A DNA stretch of 32,867 nucleotides. It comes from Clostridia bacterium (GTDB taxonomy: Bacteria > Bacillota > Clostridia > Oscillospirales > Acutalibacteraceae). Below the pieces are notes generated by a model that saw only the letters and a list, made by a program, of their open reading frames with translations, did no database searches and was not told the DNA's origin. Both the position numbers and the translations under genes were made by a program. Below are positions 8,977 to 18,474 of the stretch, in pieces (within the stretch, counting starts at the first letter, position 1; each line of letters starts with the position of its first letter). The stretch is taken from the NCBI GenBank assembly GCA_017396895.1, contig JAFQKN010000110.1:1-32867 (forward strand). Reading direction: 5' to 3'.

Positions 8977-10356
8977 CTCAACGATTGGATCAGACAATAT
9001 GCCGACGGTGCCGCAGACCATACAGAGATCCGCGCACAACAGGCTTTTAACCGTGCCGTCACGTTGGTAGGCGGCAATCTTGTCAATAACACACGCACCC
9101 GTACCGGCGGCGTGTGCGCAAGGGTATACAAAAACGGTCTTTGGGGCTTTGCTTCCAAAGGCGAATACGATGAAGCAAGCGTGCGTGCGGTGCTGGAAAC
9201 GGCCAAAGAAAATGCGCTGTTTATGGATCGCAAACTCTGTGCGGGCAAAGCACCGCTTCTTGCGGCGGCTCCCGTGCATTATGAAACGGATCTTGTGTTC
9301 CGTGACGTGGAACAGAAAACGCTGATCGATTATGCAACGGCGATCGATCATTATATACAGACAAAGTATCCGGATCTTGCAAGCCGTTCGGTCGGCGTGC
9401 GAAGCGGATGCATCGAAAAACTACTGCATACCGACAACGGCAGTTTTGCGCACCAACTCTTTCCGCGCACATATTTTATCATTTCCATGACAGCGGAAAC
9501 GGCAGACGGTGAAACGGTGGAACTGTTCGATATTGTCGGTGGCGGTGCAGGCAGTTTTTCGGATTTTTACGACGATCCGATGCAATATGCTGACCGTATT
9601 GATTCGTTGTACGAAGAACTCATGCAAAAACGCGAAGGTGTGTTTCCGAATGCGGGAATGTGCGATTGCATTATCGGCTCCGCCGTTGCGGGCATGGTTG
9701 CGCATGAAGCGGTCGGTCATACCGTGGAGGCGGATCTGGTGCTTGCAGGTTCCGTTGCCGCTTCCAATCTCGGAAAAGAAGTGGCATCTCCCATTGTCAA
9801 TATGGTCGATTTTGCACATACCGCATTGGGGGAAGAAACCCCTCTGCCCGTATATGTGGATGACGAAGGTACTGCGTGTGAAGATGCAATTCTTATAAAA
9901 GACGGTATTCTGGTCGGTTATATGAACAACCTTGAAAGCGCACAGCATTTCGGTGTAAAGCCCTGTGGCAACGCAAGAGCCTACGGCTTTGCCGATGAGC
10001 CGCTTGTTCGCATGAGAAATACGGCGGTGTTGCCCGGTACGGACAAATTGGAAGATATGATCGCATCCATTGAAAACGGCTATTATCTGACTCGCACTGC
10101 CAATGGGCAGGCAGATACAACGGGTGAGTTTATGTTCGGTGTCTGCATGGGCTACGAGATCAAAAACGGAAAACTCGGCAGAGCATTGCGTGATACTACC
10201 ATTTCGGGTGTTGCGTTCAATATGCTGAAAACGGTCGATATGCTTTCGGATACAATTGAATGGGATTTTGCGGGATTTTGCGGCAAAAAGCAACCCATGC
10301 CCGTATCCATGGGCGGTCCCGCGATCAAGTGCCGTGTCAATATCGGCGGCCGATGA
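8974..10356 (+). CDS. tldD: TldD family metalloprotease
   Basis: Catalytic half of the TldD/TldE peptidase, which degrades unfolded peptides and in some bacteria matures ribosomally made peptides. The zinc motif HExxxH is intact as HEAVGH (H244, E245, H249 counted from the TTG start). From that start the protein is 460 residues, typical for TldD. An ATG at 8953 would add seven residues but lacks a ribosome site. tldE follows after 13 bases, and the two gene products are expected to form a heterodimer. No peptide precursor gene was seen nearby, so general proteolysis is the simpler role. Family assignment is firm; the start is less so. Confidence 0.92.
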   Translation: MLNDWIRQYADGAADHTEIRAQQAFNRAVTLVGGNLVNNTRTRTGGVCARVYKNGLWGFASKGEYDEASVRAVLETAKENALFMDRKLCAGKAPLLAAAPVHYETDLVFRDVEQKTLIDYATAIDHYIQTKYPDLASRSVGVRSGCIEKLLHTDNGSFAHQLFPRTYFIISMTAETADGETVELFDIVGGGAGSFSDFYDDPMQYADRIDSLYEELMQKREGVFPNAGMCDCIIGSAVAGMVAHEAVGHTVEADLVLAGSVAASNLGKEVASPIVNMVDFAHTALGEETPLPVYVDDEGTACEDAILIKDGILVGYMNNLESAQHFGVKPCGNARAYGFADEPLVRMRNTAVLPGTDKLEDMIASIENGYYLTRTANGQADTTGEFMFGVCMGYEIKNGKLGRALRDTTISGVAFNMLKTVDMLSDTIEWDFAGFCGKKQPMPVSMGGPAIKCRVNIGGR

Positions 10357-10369
10357 AAGGAGAACGGCA

Positions 10370-11668
10370 ATGAACGGATTAAAAGAAACCGCACAGTATG
10401 TTCTGCAGGCCTTGCTTTCTGCGGGTGCACAACAGGCACAGTGTTCCGTTTCAAGCGGTATAAAAGAAGAATTCAATATAGATGCAGGTGCCTTCTCTCT
10501 GTTGCGTTCGGTTTTTAACAGCGGTGTGAGCATGAAAGTGTTTGTGGACGGCAAAATGGGACAGGCTTTTATCAACAGTCTTGAAAAAGCGGATATCGAT
10601 GCCGCCGCCGCGGAATGTGTGCAATCGGCGCGTGTTTCGGTGGTTGATGAGTGTTATTCCATCGCTTCTTTTACGGAAAATGCGGATTTTACGGACGGTA
10701 CGCAAAAGCATGACCGCGATTGCTTTTTTGACCGCGTGCGTGAATTTTTAGCGGATATAAACAGTGAGTTTCCGAAAATCATGGTCGAACAGATCATTGC
10801 CGAATATGTAGAAGGCAACAGTGTTTTGGCCAATACGAACGGCGTATTGTATACGCAGCACAATGCCAATTATTCCGTCGGTGCCATGTATTCCGCACAC
10901 GAGGGAGAGCAGACCACCTCATTCAACAGTTTCGGCATTGATTACACCGATCCCGACAGCCGCATTATGGATCTGGGCAATTGCAGAGAAATGTTTGCCC
11001 GTTGCGAAGCCGAATTGGAAACGCGTCCGTTGGAAGACAAGTTTGAAGGCGTTGCGGTGTTTGCGCCGGCCTGCCTTGATTCCATGCTCTCCACCGTGCT
11101 TGATAATTTCTGTTCGGACGGTGTGATCGTGGAAGGCACGTCTCCGTGGAAAAATGCGATCGGAAGTGCCGTTGCCCATCCTTCGTTCACGCTTCGCGTC
11201 ATCGCACACGATGAACGTGTGGTCTGCGGTGAACGGGTGACGGATGACGGTTATATTTCGGTTGATTATGATATTATAAAGGACGGCATTTTGCAGGATT
11301 TCTGTCTTTCCGAATATGCCGCACGTAAAACAGGATTGAAACGTGCACCGTCCACAAGCAGTTGCATCGGTGTGCAACCCGGGCAAGTTTCATATGAAGA
11401 AATCATCTCCCGAATTGAAAAGGGCATTCTTGTTTGCCGTTTTTCGGGTGGTGAACCTGCCACGAACGGTGATTTTTCGGGTGTTGCCAAGAACAGTTTT
11501 TATATTGAAAACGGCAAGATCGCCTATCCCGTCAGTGAAACCATGATCAGCGGCAACCTTGCGCAGATGATGCACAATGTTGTCGGCATTTCTTCACAAG
11601 TGATCTGCGACGGCACTTGTGTTCTGCCTTATGTCGCATTTGACGGCATTACCGTTTCGGGCGGTTGA
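10370..11668 (+). CDS. tldE: TldE/PmbA family protein (partner of TldD)
   Basis: Non-catalytic partner of TldD in the TldD/E heterodimeric peptidase. The 432-residue product has the TldD/PmbA fold features, for example an N-terminal segment NIDAGAFSLLRSVFNSGVS and a C-terminal GVAKNSFYIENGKI, but lacks the HExxxH zinc motif, as expected for TldE. The ATG at 10370 has AAAGGAG eight bases upstream; a longer in-frame version starting inside tldD has no support. The 13-base spacing from tldD indicates co-translation. lon starts 43 bases downstream with no terminator in between. Confidence 0.92.
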   Translation: MNGLKETAQYVLQALLSAGAQQAQCSVSSGIKEEFNIDAGAFSLLRSVFNSGVSMKVFVDGKMGQAFINSLEKADIDAAAAECVQSARVSVVDECYSIASFTENADFTDGTQKHDRDCFFDRVREFLADINSEFPKIMVEQIIAEYVEGNSVLANTNGVLYTQHNANYSVGAMYSAHEGEQTTSFNSFGIDYTDPDSRIMDLGNCREMFARCEAELETRPLEDKFEGVAVFAPACLDSMLSTVLDNFCSDGVIVEGTSPWKNAIGSAVAHPSFTLRVIAHDERVVCGERVTDDGYISVDYDIIKDGILQDFCLSEYAARKTGLKRAPSTSSCIGVQPGQVSYEEIISRIEKGILVCRFSGGEPATNGDFSGVAKNSFYIENGKIAYPVSETMISGNLAQMMHNVVGISSQVICDGTCVLPYVAFDGITVSGG

Positions 11669-11711
11669 GCCGTTTGATTCAGATTATCAGAACCTTTTCG
11701 GAGTTTTTATT

Positions 11712-14129
11712 ATGAGTGTTAAAAAGAATGTGACCGTTCCCGTGGTGGCTCTGCGCGGAATTGTCCTGTTTCCCGACATGACTTTGCATTTTGATGTCGG
11801 CAGAAAAGAATCCATTGCCGCCTTGCGTGCCGCCATGCATGCAGGGCAGGACGTGTTTTTCGTTACGCAAAAGGGTTTTGCGGATGATTATCCCGACCTC
11901 GGTGGTCTGCACTTTATCGGTGTTTTGGGTGAAGTGCGTCAGATCGTGCGCATTCCCGGTGCAAAGACAAATTTGCGCGTGGTTGTGGACGGCAAGCAGA
12001 GAGGTTGTATTTCGGAAATTCTGCAATCAACGCCGTATCTGAATGCGTGTGTGGAACTGCTTGAAGATGAAGCGGTGTTTGCGGAGGATCCCGTATATCT
12101 TGCGGCATTGCTGATGCGTTGCCGTTCGCTGTTTGAAGAATACTGTATGCACAGCCCGCAACTGGCAGAGGATGTTGTACAATCCGTATATGAAACCGAC
12201 GATCCCGGGGGGCTGGCTGATAAAATTGCCGGCAATATTCTGTTTCCCATTGAGATCAAGCAGGAACTTCTTTCCATTGCCGATCCCATGGAGAGACTTG
12301 AATACCTTTGTGTTGCTCTGGCGCAGGAAACGGAAATTCTTGCTTTGGATGAGGATATCCAGTCCCGCGTGCAGGAAGCCATGGATCGCAATCAGAAAGA
12401 GTATTACCTGCGCGAACAGATGCGCATTATTGAAGAAGAACTGGGTGAAAATGAGGGCGATGACATCGCATCCCTGCGTCAGGCGATCGCCGACAGTGCC
12501 ATGAGTGAACAGGCAAAGAAAAAACTGTTTTCCGAATGCCGCCGTCTGCAACGTCTTTCTCCTGCTTCTCCCGATGCAAACGTGTTGCGCACGTATATTG
12601 AAAAGTGTTTGGAGATTCCGTGGGGAAAATATTCCAAAGAAAAAAAGAGCATTTCCGTCGCAGTGAAAGTGCTTGAAAAAGACCATTACGGCCTGAAAGA
12701 CGTCAAAGAACGCATCACCGAAATGTTGGCCGCACGTATCGTATCTCCGCAGATCAAAGGGCAGATCATCTGCCTTGCCGGTCCTCCCGGTGTCGGTAAA
12801 ACCAGCATTGCAAAGAGCATTGCAACCGCCACGGGGCGCAATTATGCAAGAATGTCACTGGGCGGTGTGCGTGACGAAGCGGAGATCCGCGGTCACCGCC
12901 GTACATACATCGGTTCCATTCCCGGCAGACTGATCGATGCGCTTGTGAATGCGGGCACCATGAATCCGCTGATTCTGTTGGATGAAGTTGACAAACTCAG
13001 TTCCGATATCAAGGGTGATCCGGCCTCTGCTTTGCTGGAAGCACTCGATGCTGAACAGAATCATTCGTTCCGCGATCACTACATTGAACTGCCTGTCGAT
13101 CTGAGTCAGGTATTGTTTATCACCACCGCGAACGATAAAAATGCCATTCCCGATGCATTGCGTGACCGTATGGAAGTTATCGACATTGCAAGTTATACAT
13201 ACGAAGAAAAATTCCAAATTGCAAAAAAACATTTGTTGCCAAAACAGATGAAGGAACACGCGCTGACCAAAAACGATCTGCGTGTGACGGATGCGGCTTT
13301 GCGTGCCGTCATTGAGGGATATACGCGAGAAGCAGGAGTGCGCCGTCTGGAGCGTCAACTTGCAAAGATCTGCCGCAAAAAGACCTTGCTGCTGGCAAAC
13401 GGTGAAACCGAAAAAACGGTTGTGGATGTCAAGGATCTTGAAAAACTGTTGGGCATTCGCAAATACCGTGACGATGCGGCCGAAAACGAAGACAGCATCG
13501 GTGTTGTCAACGGTCTTGCATGGACGAGTGTGGGCGGTGAACTGCTCAAAGCGGAAGCGCTTGTGTTTGACGGCACGGGGAAACTGGAAACTACGGGTTC
13601 GTTGGGCGACGTGATGGTTGAATCCGTCAAGGCGGCGGTCAGTTTTATTCGCAGTCGTTGCAATGAACTGAATATTGCCCCCGATTTTTATAAAACCAAA
13701 GATATTCATGTGCATTTCCCCGAAGGAGCCGTTCCGAAAGACGGCCCGTCTGCGGGTATTACCGTGACCACGGCACTCGTTTCGGCTTTAACGAACCGTC
13801 CTGTCAGTGCGAAGATCGCCATGACGGGAGAAGTCACTTTGCGCGGCAGAGTGCTGGCCATCGGCGGACTTCGTGAAAAGGCCATGGCTGCTTACCGTAT
13901 GAACATTCCCACCGTTATCATTCCCGCACAGAACCTGCCCGATCTGCAGGAAGTAGACGATGCGGTAAAGGAGAAAATTACTTTTATTCCCGTGAAAACG
14001 GTCGATGAAGTGCTGTCACTTGCTCTTTGCGATGTTCCTGTACGTGAACAGGATAAAAAAAGCGGTGTCTGTTTGCCGCCGCCCGAAAATTACGGCAGAA
14101 ACAGAGGTGTGACCGGTGAATTACAATAA
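11712..14129 (+). CDS. lon: ATP-dependent protease Lon
   Basis: AAA+ serine protease that removes damaged and short-lived regulatory proteins. From the ATG at 11712 it is 805 residues: N-terminal LON substrate domain beginning [13 protein letters not shown], a helical middle, Walker A GPPGVGKT at 357-364, Walker [10 protein letters not shown] from about 420, and the protease domain with the catalytic dyad Ser680 (KDGPSAG) and Lys723 (GGLREKA). The 43-residue dyad spacing equals that of E. coli Lon. An upstream in-frame start inside tldE would give 31 extra residues but CGGAG lies 8 bases before 11712. The last 14 bases overlap engB, a pairing common in Firmicutes. No heat-shock operator was seen before it. 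Confidence 0.97.
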   Translation: MSVKKNVTVPVVALRGIVLFPDMTLHFDVGRKESIAALRAAMHAGQDVFFVTQKGFADDYPDLGGLHFIGVLGEVRQIVRIPGAKTNLRVVVDGKQRGCISEILQSTPYLNACVELLEDEAVFAEDPVYLAALLMRCRSLFEEYCMHSPQLAEDVVQSVYETDDPGGLADKIAGNILFPIEIKQELLSIADPMERLEYLCVALAQETEILALDEDIQSRVQEAMDRNQKEYYLREQMRIIEEELGENEGDDIASLRQAIADSAMSEQAKKKLFSECRRLQRLSPASPDANVLRTYIEKCLEIPWGKYSKEKKSISVAVKVLEKDHYGLKDVKERITEMLAARIVSPQIKGQIICLAGPPGVGKTSIAKSIATATGRNYARMSLGGVRDEAEIRGHRRTYIGSIPGRLIDALVNAGTMNPLILLDEVDKLSSDIKGDPASALLEALDAEQNHSFRDHYIELPVDLSQVLFITTANDKNAIPDALRDRMEVIDIASYTYEEKFQIAKKHLLPKQMKEHALTKNDLRVTDAALRAVIEGYTREAGVRRLERQLAKICRKKTLLLANGETEKTVVDVKDLEKLLGIRKYRDDAAENEDSIGVVNGLAWTSVGGELLKAEALVFDGTGKLETTGSLGDVMVESVKAAVSFIRSRCNELNIAPDFYKTKDIHVHFPEGAVPKDGPSAGITVTTALVSALTNRPVSAKIAMTGEVTLRGRVLAIGGLREKAMAAYRMNIPTVIIPAQNLPDLQEVDDAVKEKITFIPVKTVDEVLSLALCDVPVREQDKKSGVCLPPPENYGRNRGVTGELQ

Positions 14130-14691
14130 CGTCAATTTTGAAGCGGCCTACGGTACTGCCAAGCAGTTGCCTGTGTCCGATCTGCCCGAAATCGTTTTTT
14201 CGGGACGTTCCAATGTCGGAAAATCTTCGCTTATCAATAAATTGTTCAACCGCAAGAATCTTGCCCGTGTCAGTTCCGTACCCGGTAAAACCACAACGGT
14301 CAATTTTTTCCGCTGTGAAGATGTGCGTTTTGCAGATCTGCCCGGCTACGGTTATGCGAAGCGTTCGGGGGATGAGATCCGCCGTTGGAGCAATCTTATG
14401 GAAGGCTATTTTCAATCCGATCGAAACATCAAACTGGTGGTGCAACTTGTGGATATGCGCCATGCACCTACTGCGGACGATCGCACCATGATCGAATTTT
14501 TACAGCAGGCGGGTGTTCCGTTTGTGATTGCATTAACAAAAAGCGACAAATTGAAAAAGACCGAACGGCAAAAGCGTGAACAGGATATCCCTGCAGAATT
14601 GCCCGGTCTTGAGACCATTGCATTTTCGTCCGAAAACGGGGAAGGTGTGGAGGCACTCAAAGCCCGCATCCAAGCCGCTTTAAGCGAATAA
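14116..14691 (+). CDS. engB: Ribosome biogenesis GTP-binding protein EngB/YsxC
   Basis: Essential GTPase needed for assembly of the large ribosomal subunit. The 191-residue protein has the G motifs in order: G1 GRSNVGKSS at 30-38, the G2 region with [11 protein letters not shown]3 [10 protein letters not shown]4 TKSDK and G5 around FSSENG. It starts with GTG at 14116, preceded by GAGGTG, and overlaps the end of lon by 14 bases in another frame, so translation is probably coupled. ppa follows after 23 bases. Confidence 0.95.
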   Translation: MNYNNVNFEAAYGTAKQLPVSDLPEIVFSGRSNVGKSSLINKLFNRKNLARVSSVPGKTTTVNFFRCEDVRFADLPGYGYAKRSGDEIRRWSNLMEGYFQSDRNIKLVVQLVDMRHAPTADDRTMIEFLQQAGVPFVIALTKSDKLKKTERQKREQDIPAELPGLETIAFSSENGEGVEALKARIQAALSE

Positions 14692-14714
14692 AACAGAAAG
14701 GAAAGGGTAAAAGT

Positions 14715-15245
14715 ATGAATATCTGGCATGACATCAGCCCCAAACGCATCACCGCAAGAGATTTTATCGCAGTTGTTGAGATCTCCAAAGGCAGCAAGTG
14801 TAAGTATGAACTGGATAAAGAAACCGGTCTTTTGCGTCTGGACAGAATTCTGTATACCTCCACGCACTATCCGGCAAACTACGGCTTTATTCCCCGTACC
14901 TATGCGGATGATCTGGATCCGATGGACGTTATGATTTTATGCAGTGAACCCATCCGTCCTCTGACGGAAGTGCGCTGTTATCCCATCGGCGTTATCTCCA
15001 TGATCGACTCGGGACGTTTCGACGAAAAGATCGTCTGCATCCCGTTCAACGATCCGACCTATAACACCTATACCGACATCACGCAGTTGCCGCATCACAT
15101 TTTTGACGAAATGATGCACTTCTTCCGTGTTTACAAAGAACTGGAAGACAAGGATACCGCCGTCAATGAACTCAAAGGTGCAAAAGAAGCCGAGGAGATC
15201 ATTCAGCAGTCCATTGATTGCTACGTCGAAACCTATTGTAAATAA
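14715..15245 (+). CDS. ppa: Inorganic pyrophosphatase, family I
   Basis: Cytosolic enzyme that hydrolyses pyrophosphate from biosynthetic reactions. The 176-residue protein carries the family I signature DxDPxD as D66-L-D68-P-M-D71, together with YPANYGFIP just before it and the downstream KELEDK segment. Family I enzymes are soluble, magnesium-dependent and of this length. The ATG at 14715 has a GGAAAGG ribosome site. It is the last gene of the run starting at tldD and is followed at once by a strong terminator. Many Firmicutes use the unrelated family II enzyme, so a family I form is worth noting but not unusual in Clostridia. Confidence 0.95.
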   Translation: MNIWHDISPKRITARDFIAVVEISKGSKCKYELDKETGLLRLDRILYTSTHYPANYGFIPRTYADDLDPMDVMILCSEPIRPLTEVRCYPIGVISMIDSGRFDEKIVCIPFNDPTYNTYTDITQLPHHIFDEMMHFFRVYKELEDKDTAVNELKGAKEAEEIIQQSIDCYVETYCK

Positions 15246-15261
15246 GTAAAGGTTTGATAAG

Positions 15262-15301
15262 CCGGATTTTCATTGTTTTGGCAATGTGAATCCGGTTTTT
15301 T
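15262..15301 (+). terminator. Terminator after ppa
   Basis: CCGGATT and AATCCGG enclose an inner CATTG/CAATG pairing and are followed by six T residues. This is a good intrinsic terminator for the preceding operon. Confidence 0.85.
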
Positions 15302-15428
15302 GCTTTACAGGAAATTCCTCCTGCAAAGCAAAAAAGATTTTATGTCCCGCCGAACGGGAAATGGGATTTCCCTTAGGCGTGCGACGAATCGAAAACGGTC
15401 GCCGCAGGCATACGGCGAAGCCGTTTTC
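15296..15428. repeat. Dense inverted-repeat element of unknown nature
   Basis: About 133 bases made almost wholly of inverted repeats. First, TTTTTTGCTTT (15296-15306) pairs with AAAGCAAAAAA (15325-15335), with an inner CAGG/CCTG. Second, TCCCG/CGGGA (15345-15359) overlaps GGGAAAT/ATTTCCC (15356-15372), so these two are mutually exclusive. Third, GAAAACGG/CCGTTTTC (15391-15428) encloses CGCCG/CGGCG. The T-rich left arm coincides with the tail of the ppa terminator. Short open frames here show no coding signal. It may be an interspersed palindromic repeat or a structured RNA; only a genome-wide comparison can tell. It occupies most of the 249-base gap between ppa and the sigma factor gene. Confidence 0.55.
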
Positions 15429-15460
15429 TTGTAACCTTTTTTGCAGTTCAATTGTTATAT
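15429..15460 (+). promoter_or_regulatory. Possible promoter of the sigma factor gene
   Basis: TGTAACC followed by a T run (15430-15442) resembles the AAC-type -35 element used by ECF sigma factors, which often drive their own gene. A vegetative reading (TTGTAA, 18 bases, TGTTAT) is also possible. The -10 is weak either way. Confidence 0.35.
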
Positions 15461-15494
15461 CAGTGAAAGGACCTTTCAGCAAGGCGGTGAAACA

Positions 15495-15980
15495 ATGACG
15501 CAGGAATCATTTACGGATGCCGTGCAACGAAACAGCCAACGGTTGTATCTCATTGCGCTTTCATTTGTAAAAAACACACACGATGCGGAAGATATTTTGC
15601 AGAACGTGTTTTTGAAACTGTGGAAATATCCGAAACCCTTTTCCGATTCGACACATCTGGATAAATGGCTCACGGCGGTGTGTGTGAATGAAAGCAAAAA
15701 CTACATAAAACTGCCGTTCAGAAAGCATCAGAATGTTGATGACTGTGTTTTTGATTCATCGGACAGCACGGACAGTGCCGTAAAAGCAGACCTGTACAGG
15801 GCTGTGATGCAACTGTCTCAAAAAGAACGTACGGTCATTCACCTGTTTTACTACGAAGATCTGTCTGTCAAAGACATAGCAAAAATGCTGAAAATAAAAG
15901 AGTCGGCAGTAAAAACAAGGCTCAGCCGTGCGAGAAACAAACTGAAAGAACAATTGGGGGATGCGTGGAACGATGAGTAA
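15495..15980 (+). CDS. ECF-type RNA polymerase sigma factor
   Basis: Alternative sigma factor of 161 residues. Region 2 is seen in LYLIALSFVKNTHDAEDILQ and FLKLWKY, the part that binds core polymerase and melts the -10. Region 4 is in LSQKERTVIHLFYYEDLSVKDIAKML followed by the helix ESAVKTRLSRARNKLKE that reads the -35. A long, poorly conserved linker separates them. The ATG at 15495 has AAGGCGG upstream. An in-frame ATG at 15441 would lie within the proposed promoter and is rejected. The next gene overlaps its stop codon by 8 bases, which is typical for a sigma factor and its regulator. The regulon is unknown. Confidence 0.9.
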   Translation: MTQESFTDAVQRNSQRLYLIALSFVKNTHDAEDILQNVFLKLWKYPKPFSDSTHLDKWLTAVCVNESKNYIKLPFRKHQNVDDCVFDSSDSTDSAVKADLYRAVMQLSQKERTVIHLFYYEDLSVKDIAKMLKIKESAVKTRLSRARNKLKEQLGDAWNDE

Positions 15981-16434
15981 AAAACAGTATATTGAAACCT
16001 TTGCAGACATTCATCCTTCCGATGAATTTATGGAAAGGATCATTTGTATGAAAGACAAAAAACAGGGAAGTACAATCAGAAAAACCGTTCTTGTGCTCGC
16101 AGTTGTGATCAGTGTTCTGTTTGCCATGGGGGCGGTAGCGTATGCCGCTTCGGACGGTGAGATCATGAATACGGTCACAGAAACATTTGACCTGATCGCC
16201 GGAAAAGTCTATGTTTTTGTCAACGGCGAAAAAGCCGAAGCGGAACTGAATGTTTCCGAGCAGATCGGCGAGAACGGCGAGACCGTTTATATTGTTGAAA
16301 TGGGTTTGCCGATTCCCGGCGACGATACCGGGATCGAAATACGGTATGATGGCGGTGTGACTGATATTGCCGCTTTTGATCTGTATGTGCAGACCGCATC
16401 GGAAGACGCAATGGAAGCGACGGAAATTGAATAA
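15973..16434 (+). CDS. Small membrane protein, probable anti-sigma factor
   Basis: I do not recognise a named family. The 153-residue protein has a short cytoplasmic N terminus with SKKQYIETFADIHPSDEFMERI, one membrane segment at about residues 36-58 (TVLVLAVVISVLFAMGAVAY), and an extracytoplasmic domain of about 95 residues rich in acidic residues and beta-type sequence. The N-terminal pattern and the overlap with the sigma factor gene match anti-sigma factors of Clostridia, so it probably holds the sigma factor at the membrane until a signal arrives. This is inference from context. The ATG at 15973 (ATGAGTAA overlap) is preferred over an in-frame ATG at 15961, which touches the G-run ribosome site. 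Confidence 0.6.
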   Translation: MSKKQYIETFADIHPSDEFMERIICMKDKKQGSTIRKTVLVLAVVISVLFAMGAVAYAASDGEIMNTVTETFDLIAGKVYVFVNGEKAEAELNVSEQIGENGETVYIVEMGLPIPGDDTGIEIRYDGGVTDIAAFDLYVQTASEDAMEATEIE

Positions 16435-16454
16435 CGGTTTTTGACACACAAAGA

Positions 16455-16495
16455 AAAACGACCGCAATCCTTTTTATCGGGGTTGCGGTCGTTTT
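16455..16495. terminator. Bidirectional terminator
   Basis: A 16-bp stem with one G-T pair (AAAACGACCGCAA to its complement, then TCC/GGG) around a short loop. It has A-rich and T-rich flanks on both sides, so it can serve both the sigma operon (plus) and the ABC transporter operon (minus). Confidence 0.9.
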
Positions 16496-16503
16496 GCATT
16501 CTT

Positions 16504-18474
16504 TTATTCGTCGTCCTCGGGCGGAATGCCTTCGGTGTACTGGCTGTTGTAAAGCAGAGCATAGAATCCGTCTGCTGCCAGCAGTTCCTTGTGCGTGCCC
16601 TGTTCCACGATGTGTCCTTTGCGCATGACAAGGATGTTGTCTGCACTCTTGATGGTGGAAAGTCTGTGGGCAATGACGAAACTGGTTCTGCCTTTCATCA
16701 GGTTCTTCATTGCCAACTGAATCTTGAGTTCGGTTCTTGTATCGACGGAACTGGTGGCTTCATCCAAGATCAGTACGGGCGGATCGGCCAAAACGGCTCT
16801 GGCAATGGTCAGCAATTGTCGTTGCCCCTGCGACAGATTGGTGCCGTCCTCGGCAAGCATGGTGTTGTAGCCGTCGGGCAGGGAATCGATGAATTCGCTG
16901 ATGTTGGCGGCTTCGGCGGCGGCGCGGATCTCTTCGTCCGTGGCATCGGGTTTGCCGTAGGCAATGTTATCGCGGATGGTACCTTTGAACAGCCAGGTGT
17001 CTTGCAGAACCATGCCGAAATTGCGGCGCAATGCATCGCGGGACATGGTGTAAATATCCGTGCCGTCCAGAAGGATCTGACCGCCCTGGATATCATAAAA
17101 GCGCATCAGCAGATTAACAATGGTCGTCTTGCCCGCACCCGTGGGGCCGACAATGGCGATGAGGTTACCCGGTTGTGCGGTCAGGTTCAGGCCGTCGATC
17201 AACGGTCTGTCCTCTACGTAACGGAATGAAACATCGCGGAATTCAATGTGTCCCGAGGCAAGTTCTGTCGGCTCGTTGTCGGTCACGTCAGCCGCCTGTT
17301 CTTCTTCGTCAAGCAGGTTGAAAACACGTTCTGCACAGGCAAGGGAAGATTGGATGTTGTTGATGATCTTGGAAATGTTGATGATGGGGGAGGAGAAATT
17401 GGAAGATTGCGTCAAGAATGCCTGGATATCACCCAACCCCATGTTGTTGGAACTTTTCATGATCGTGCTGATGAAGGTTGCCATAAAGGGGTATTTGGAT
17501 TGCACTGCACCACCCGTGGTAAACAGATGATTGGCAATGTAATATGCACCGCCGACGATGCACAGCAGGACGTAGTTCAGATTTTTAACAAACGTGAGAA
17601 TGGGAGCCAAAAGTCCGGAAGTCATGTTGGCCATAAACGCATTGCGGCACAAATTTGAGTTTATCTGTCTGAATTCTTCTACGGAGCGTTGTTCATGGCC
17701 GAAAATGCGAACGATATTATGGCCGGCATACATTTCTTCGATGTGGCCGTTCATACTGCCGAGCGTATCCCAATAACGGCGGAACCACTTTTTGGAAATA
17801 ATGGATATGCGATAGGAAATAAAACCGGTAACGGGAACCAGGAAGATCGCAAGCGTTGTCATCAGCCAATTGCCTGTGCGCAACATCATAACAAGACTGC
17901 CGACCACTTGCACAAGGCCCGTCACAACGGTCAGCATACTGTTCTGCAAACTGCCCGACAGGTTTTCGATGTCGTTCATGATGGTACTGATGATCTCGCC
18001 TTTGGTCTTTTTATCAAAGTAACGCAAAGGCAATCTGGACAGTTTTTCATTGACCTGCGCGCGGACGGAACATACCAGTTTTTGCGAGATGCCCGCTGAA
18101 ACGAAGGATTGCCCGAAGGACAGCAGGGAACTGAAAAAGTATACGCCGGACAGCATCAGCAATTGCTTGATGATCGGTGCAAAATCGATGTTGTTGCCCG
18201 TTGTGATCTTGTTTTTGATGCTTTCATCCAAAAGATTGATCACATCCGCCATGTATTCCGGTGTGATGATGTTGACAAGAGTACTGCCTATGGCAAAAGC
18301 GCACACGAAAAACATGGGCAGTGCGTGCGGTTTCAGCAGACCGAAGAAACGCAGTGCCGTCCCTTTTGCATTCTTAGGCTTTTTGGATTCCTCACTGCTG
18401 TTTTTACTGTAAGCGGCGTATTTACGGTTGTCGTACTGTTCGATCTCTTTTTTTACCGAGGATTTGTAACTCAT
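16504..18474 (-). CDS. ABC exporter, fused permease/ATPase, catalytic subunit
   Basis: Half of a heterodimeric exporter; 656 residues with an N-terminal polar extension of about 45 residues, six membrane segments and a C-terminal ATPase domain. Walker A GPTGAGKT lies near 443-450, the ABC signature is LSQGQ rather than LSGGQ, Walker B is VLILDEATSSVD with the catalytic Glu, and the switch His is present in IAHRLST. So this subunit supplies the active Walker A/B site, while its altered signature would face the degenerate site of the partner. The start at 18474 overlaps the partner stop by 4 bases (ATGA), with GGGAGG upstream. Relatives export drugs, lipids or peptides; the substrate here is unknown. 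Confidence 0.93.
   Translation of the reverse strand: MSYKSSVKKEIEQYDNRKYAAYSKNSSEESKKPKNAKGTALRFFGLLKPHALPMFFVCAFAIGSTLVNIITPEYMADVINLLDESIKNKITTGNNIDFAPIIKQLLMLSGVYFFSSLLSFGQSFVSAGISQKLVCSVRAQVNEKLSRLPLRYFDKKTKGEIISTIMNDIENLSGSLQNSMLTVVTGLVQVVGSLVMMLRTGNWLMTTLAIFLVPVTGFISYRISIISKKWFRRYWDTLGSMNGHIEEMYAGHNIVRIFGHEQRSVEEFRQINSNLCRNAFMANMTSGLLAPILTFVKNLNYVLLCIVGGAYYIANHLFTTGGAVQSKYPFMATFISTIMKSSNNMGLGDIQAFLTQSSNFSSPIINISKIINNIQSSLACAERVFNLLDEEEQAADVTDNEPTELASGHIEFRDVSFRYVEDRPLIDGLNLTAQPGNLIAIVGPTGAGKTTIVNLLMRFYDIQGGQILLDGTDIYTMSRDALRRNFGMVLQDTWLFKGTIRDNIAYGKPDATDEEIRAAAEAANISEFIDSLPDGYNTMLAEDGTNLSQGQRQLLTIARAVLADPPVLILDEATSSVDTRTELKIQLAMKNLMKGRTSFVIAHRLSTIKSADNILVMRKGHIVEQGTHKELLAADGFYALLYNSQYTEGIPPEDDE

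Noticed and set aside
8953..10356. tldD starting at ATG 8953
   Set aside because: That ATG is almost at the predicted transcription start and has no ribosome site, while a TTG 21 bases later has one.
15286..15498. Short frames on both strands in the ppa-sigma gap
   Set aside because: The DNA is a nest of inverted repeats, so the frames on the two strands mirror each other; no ribosome site.
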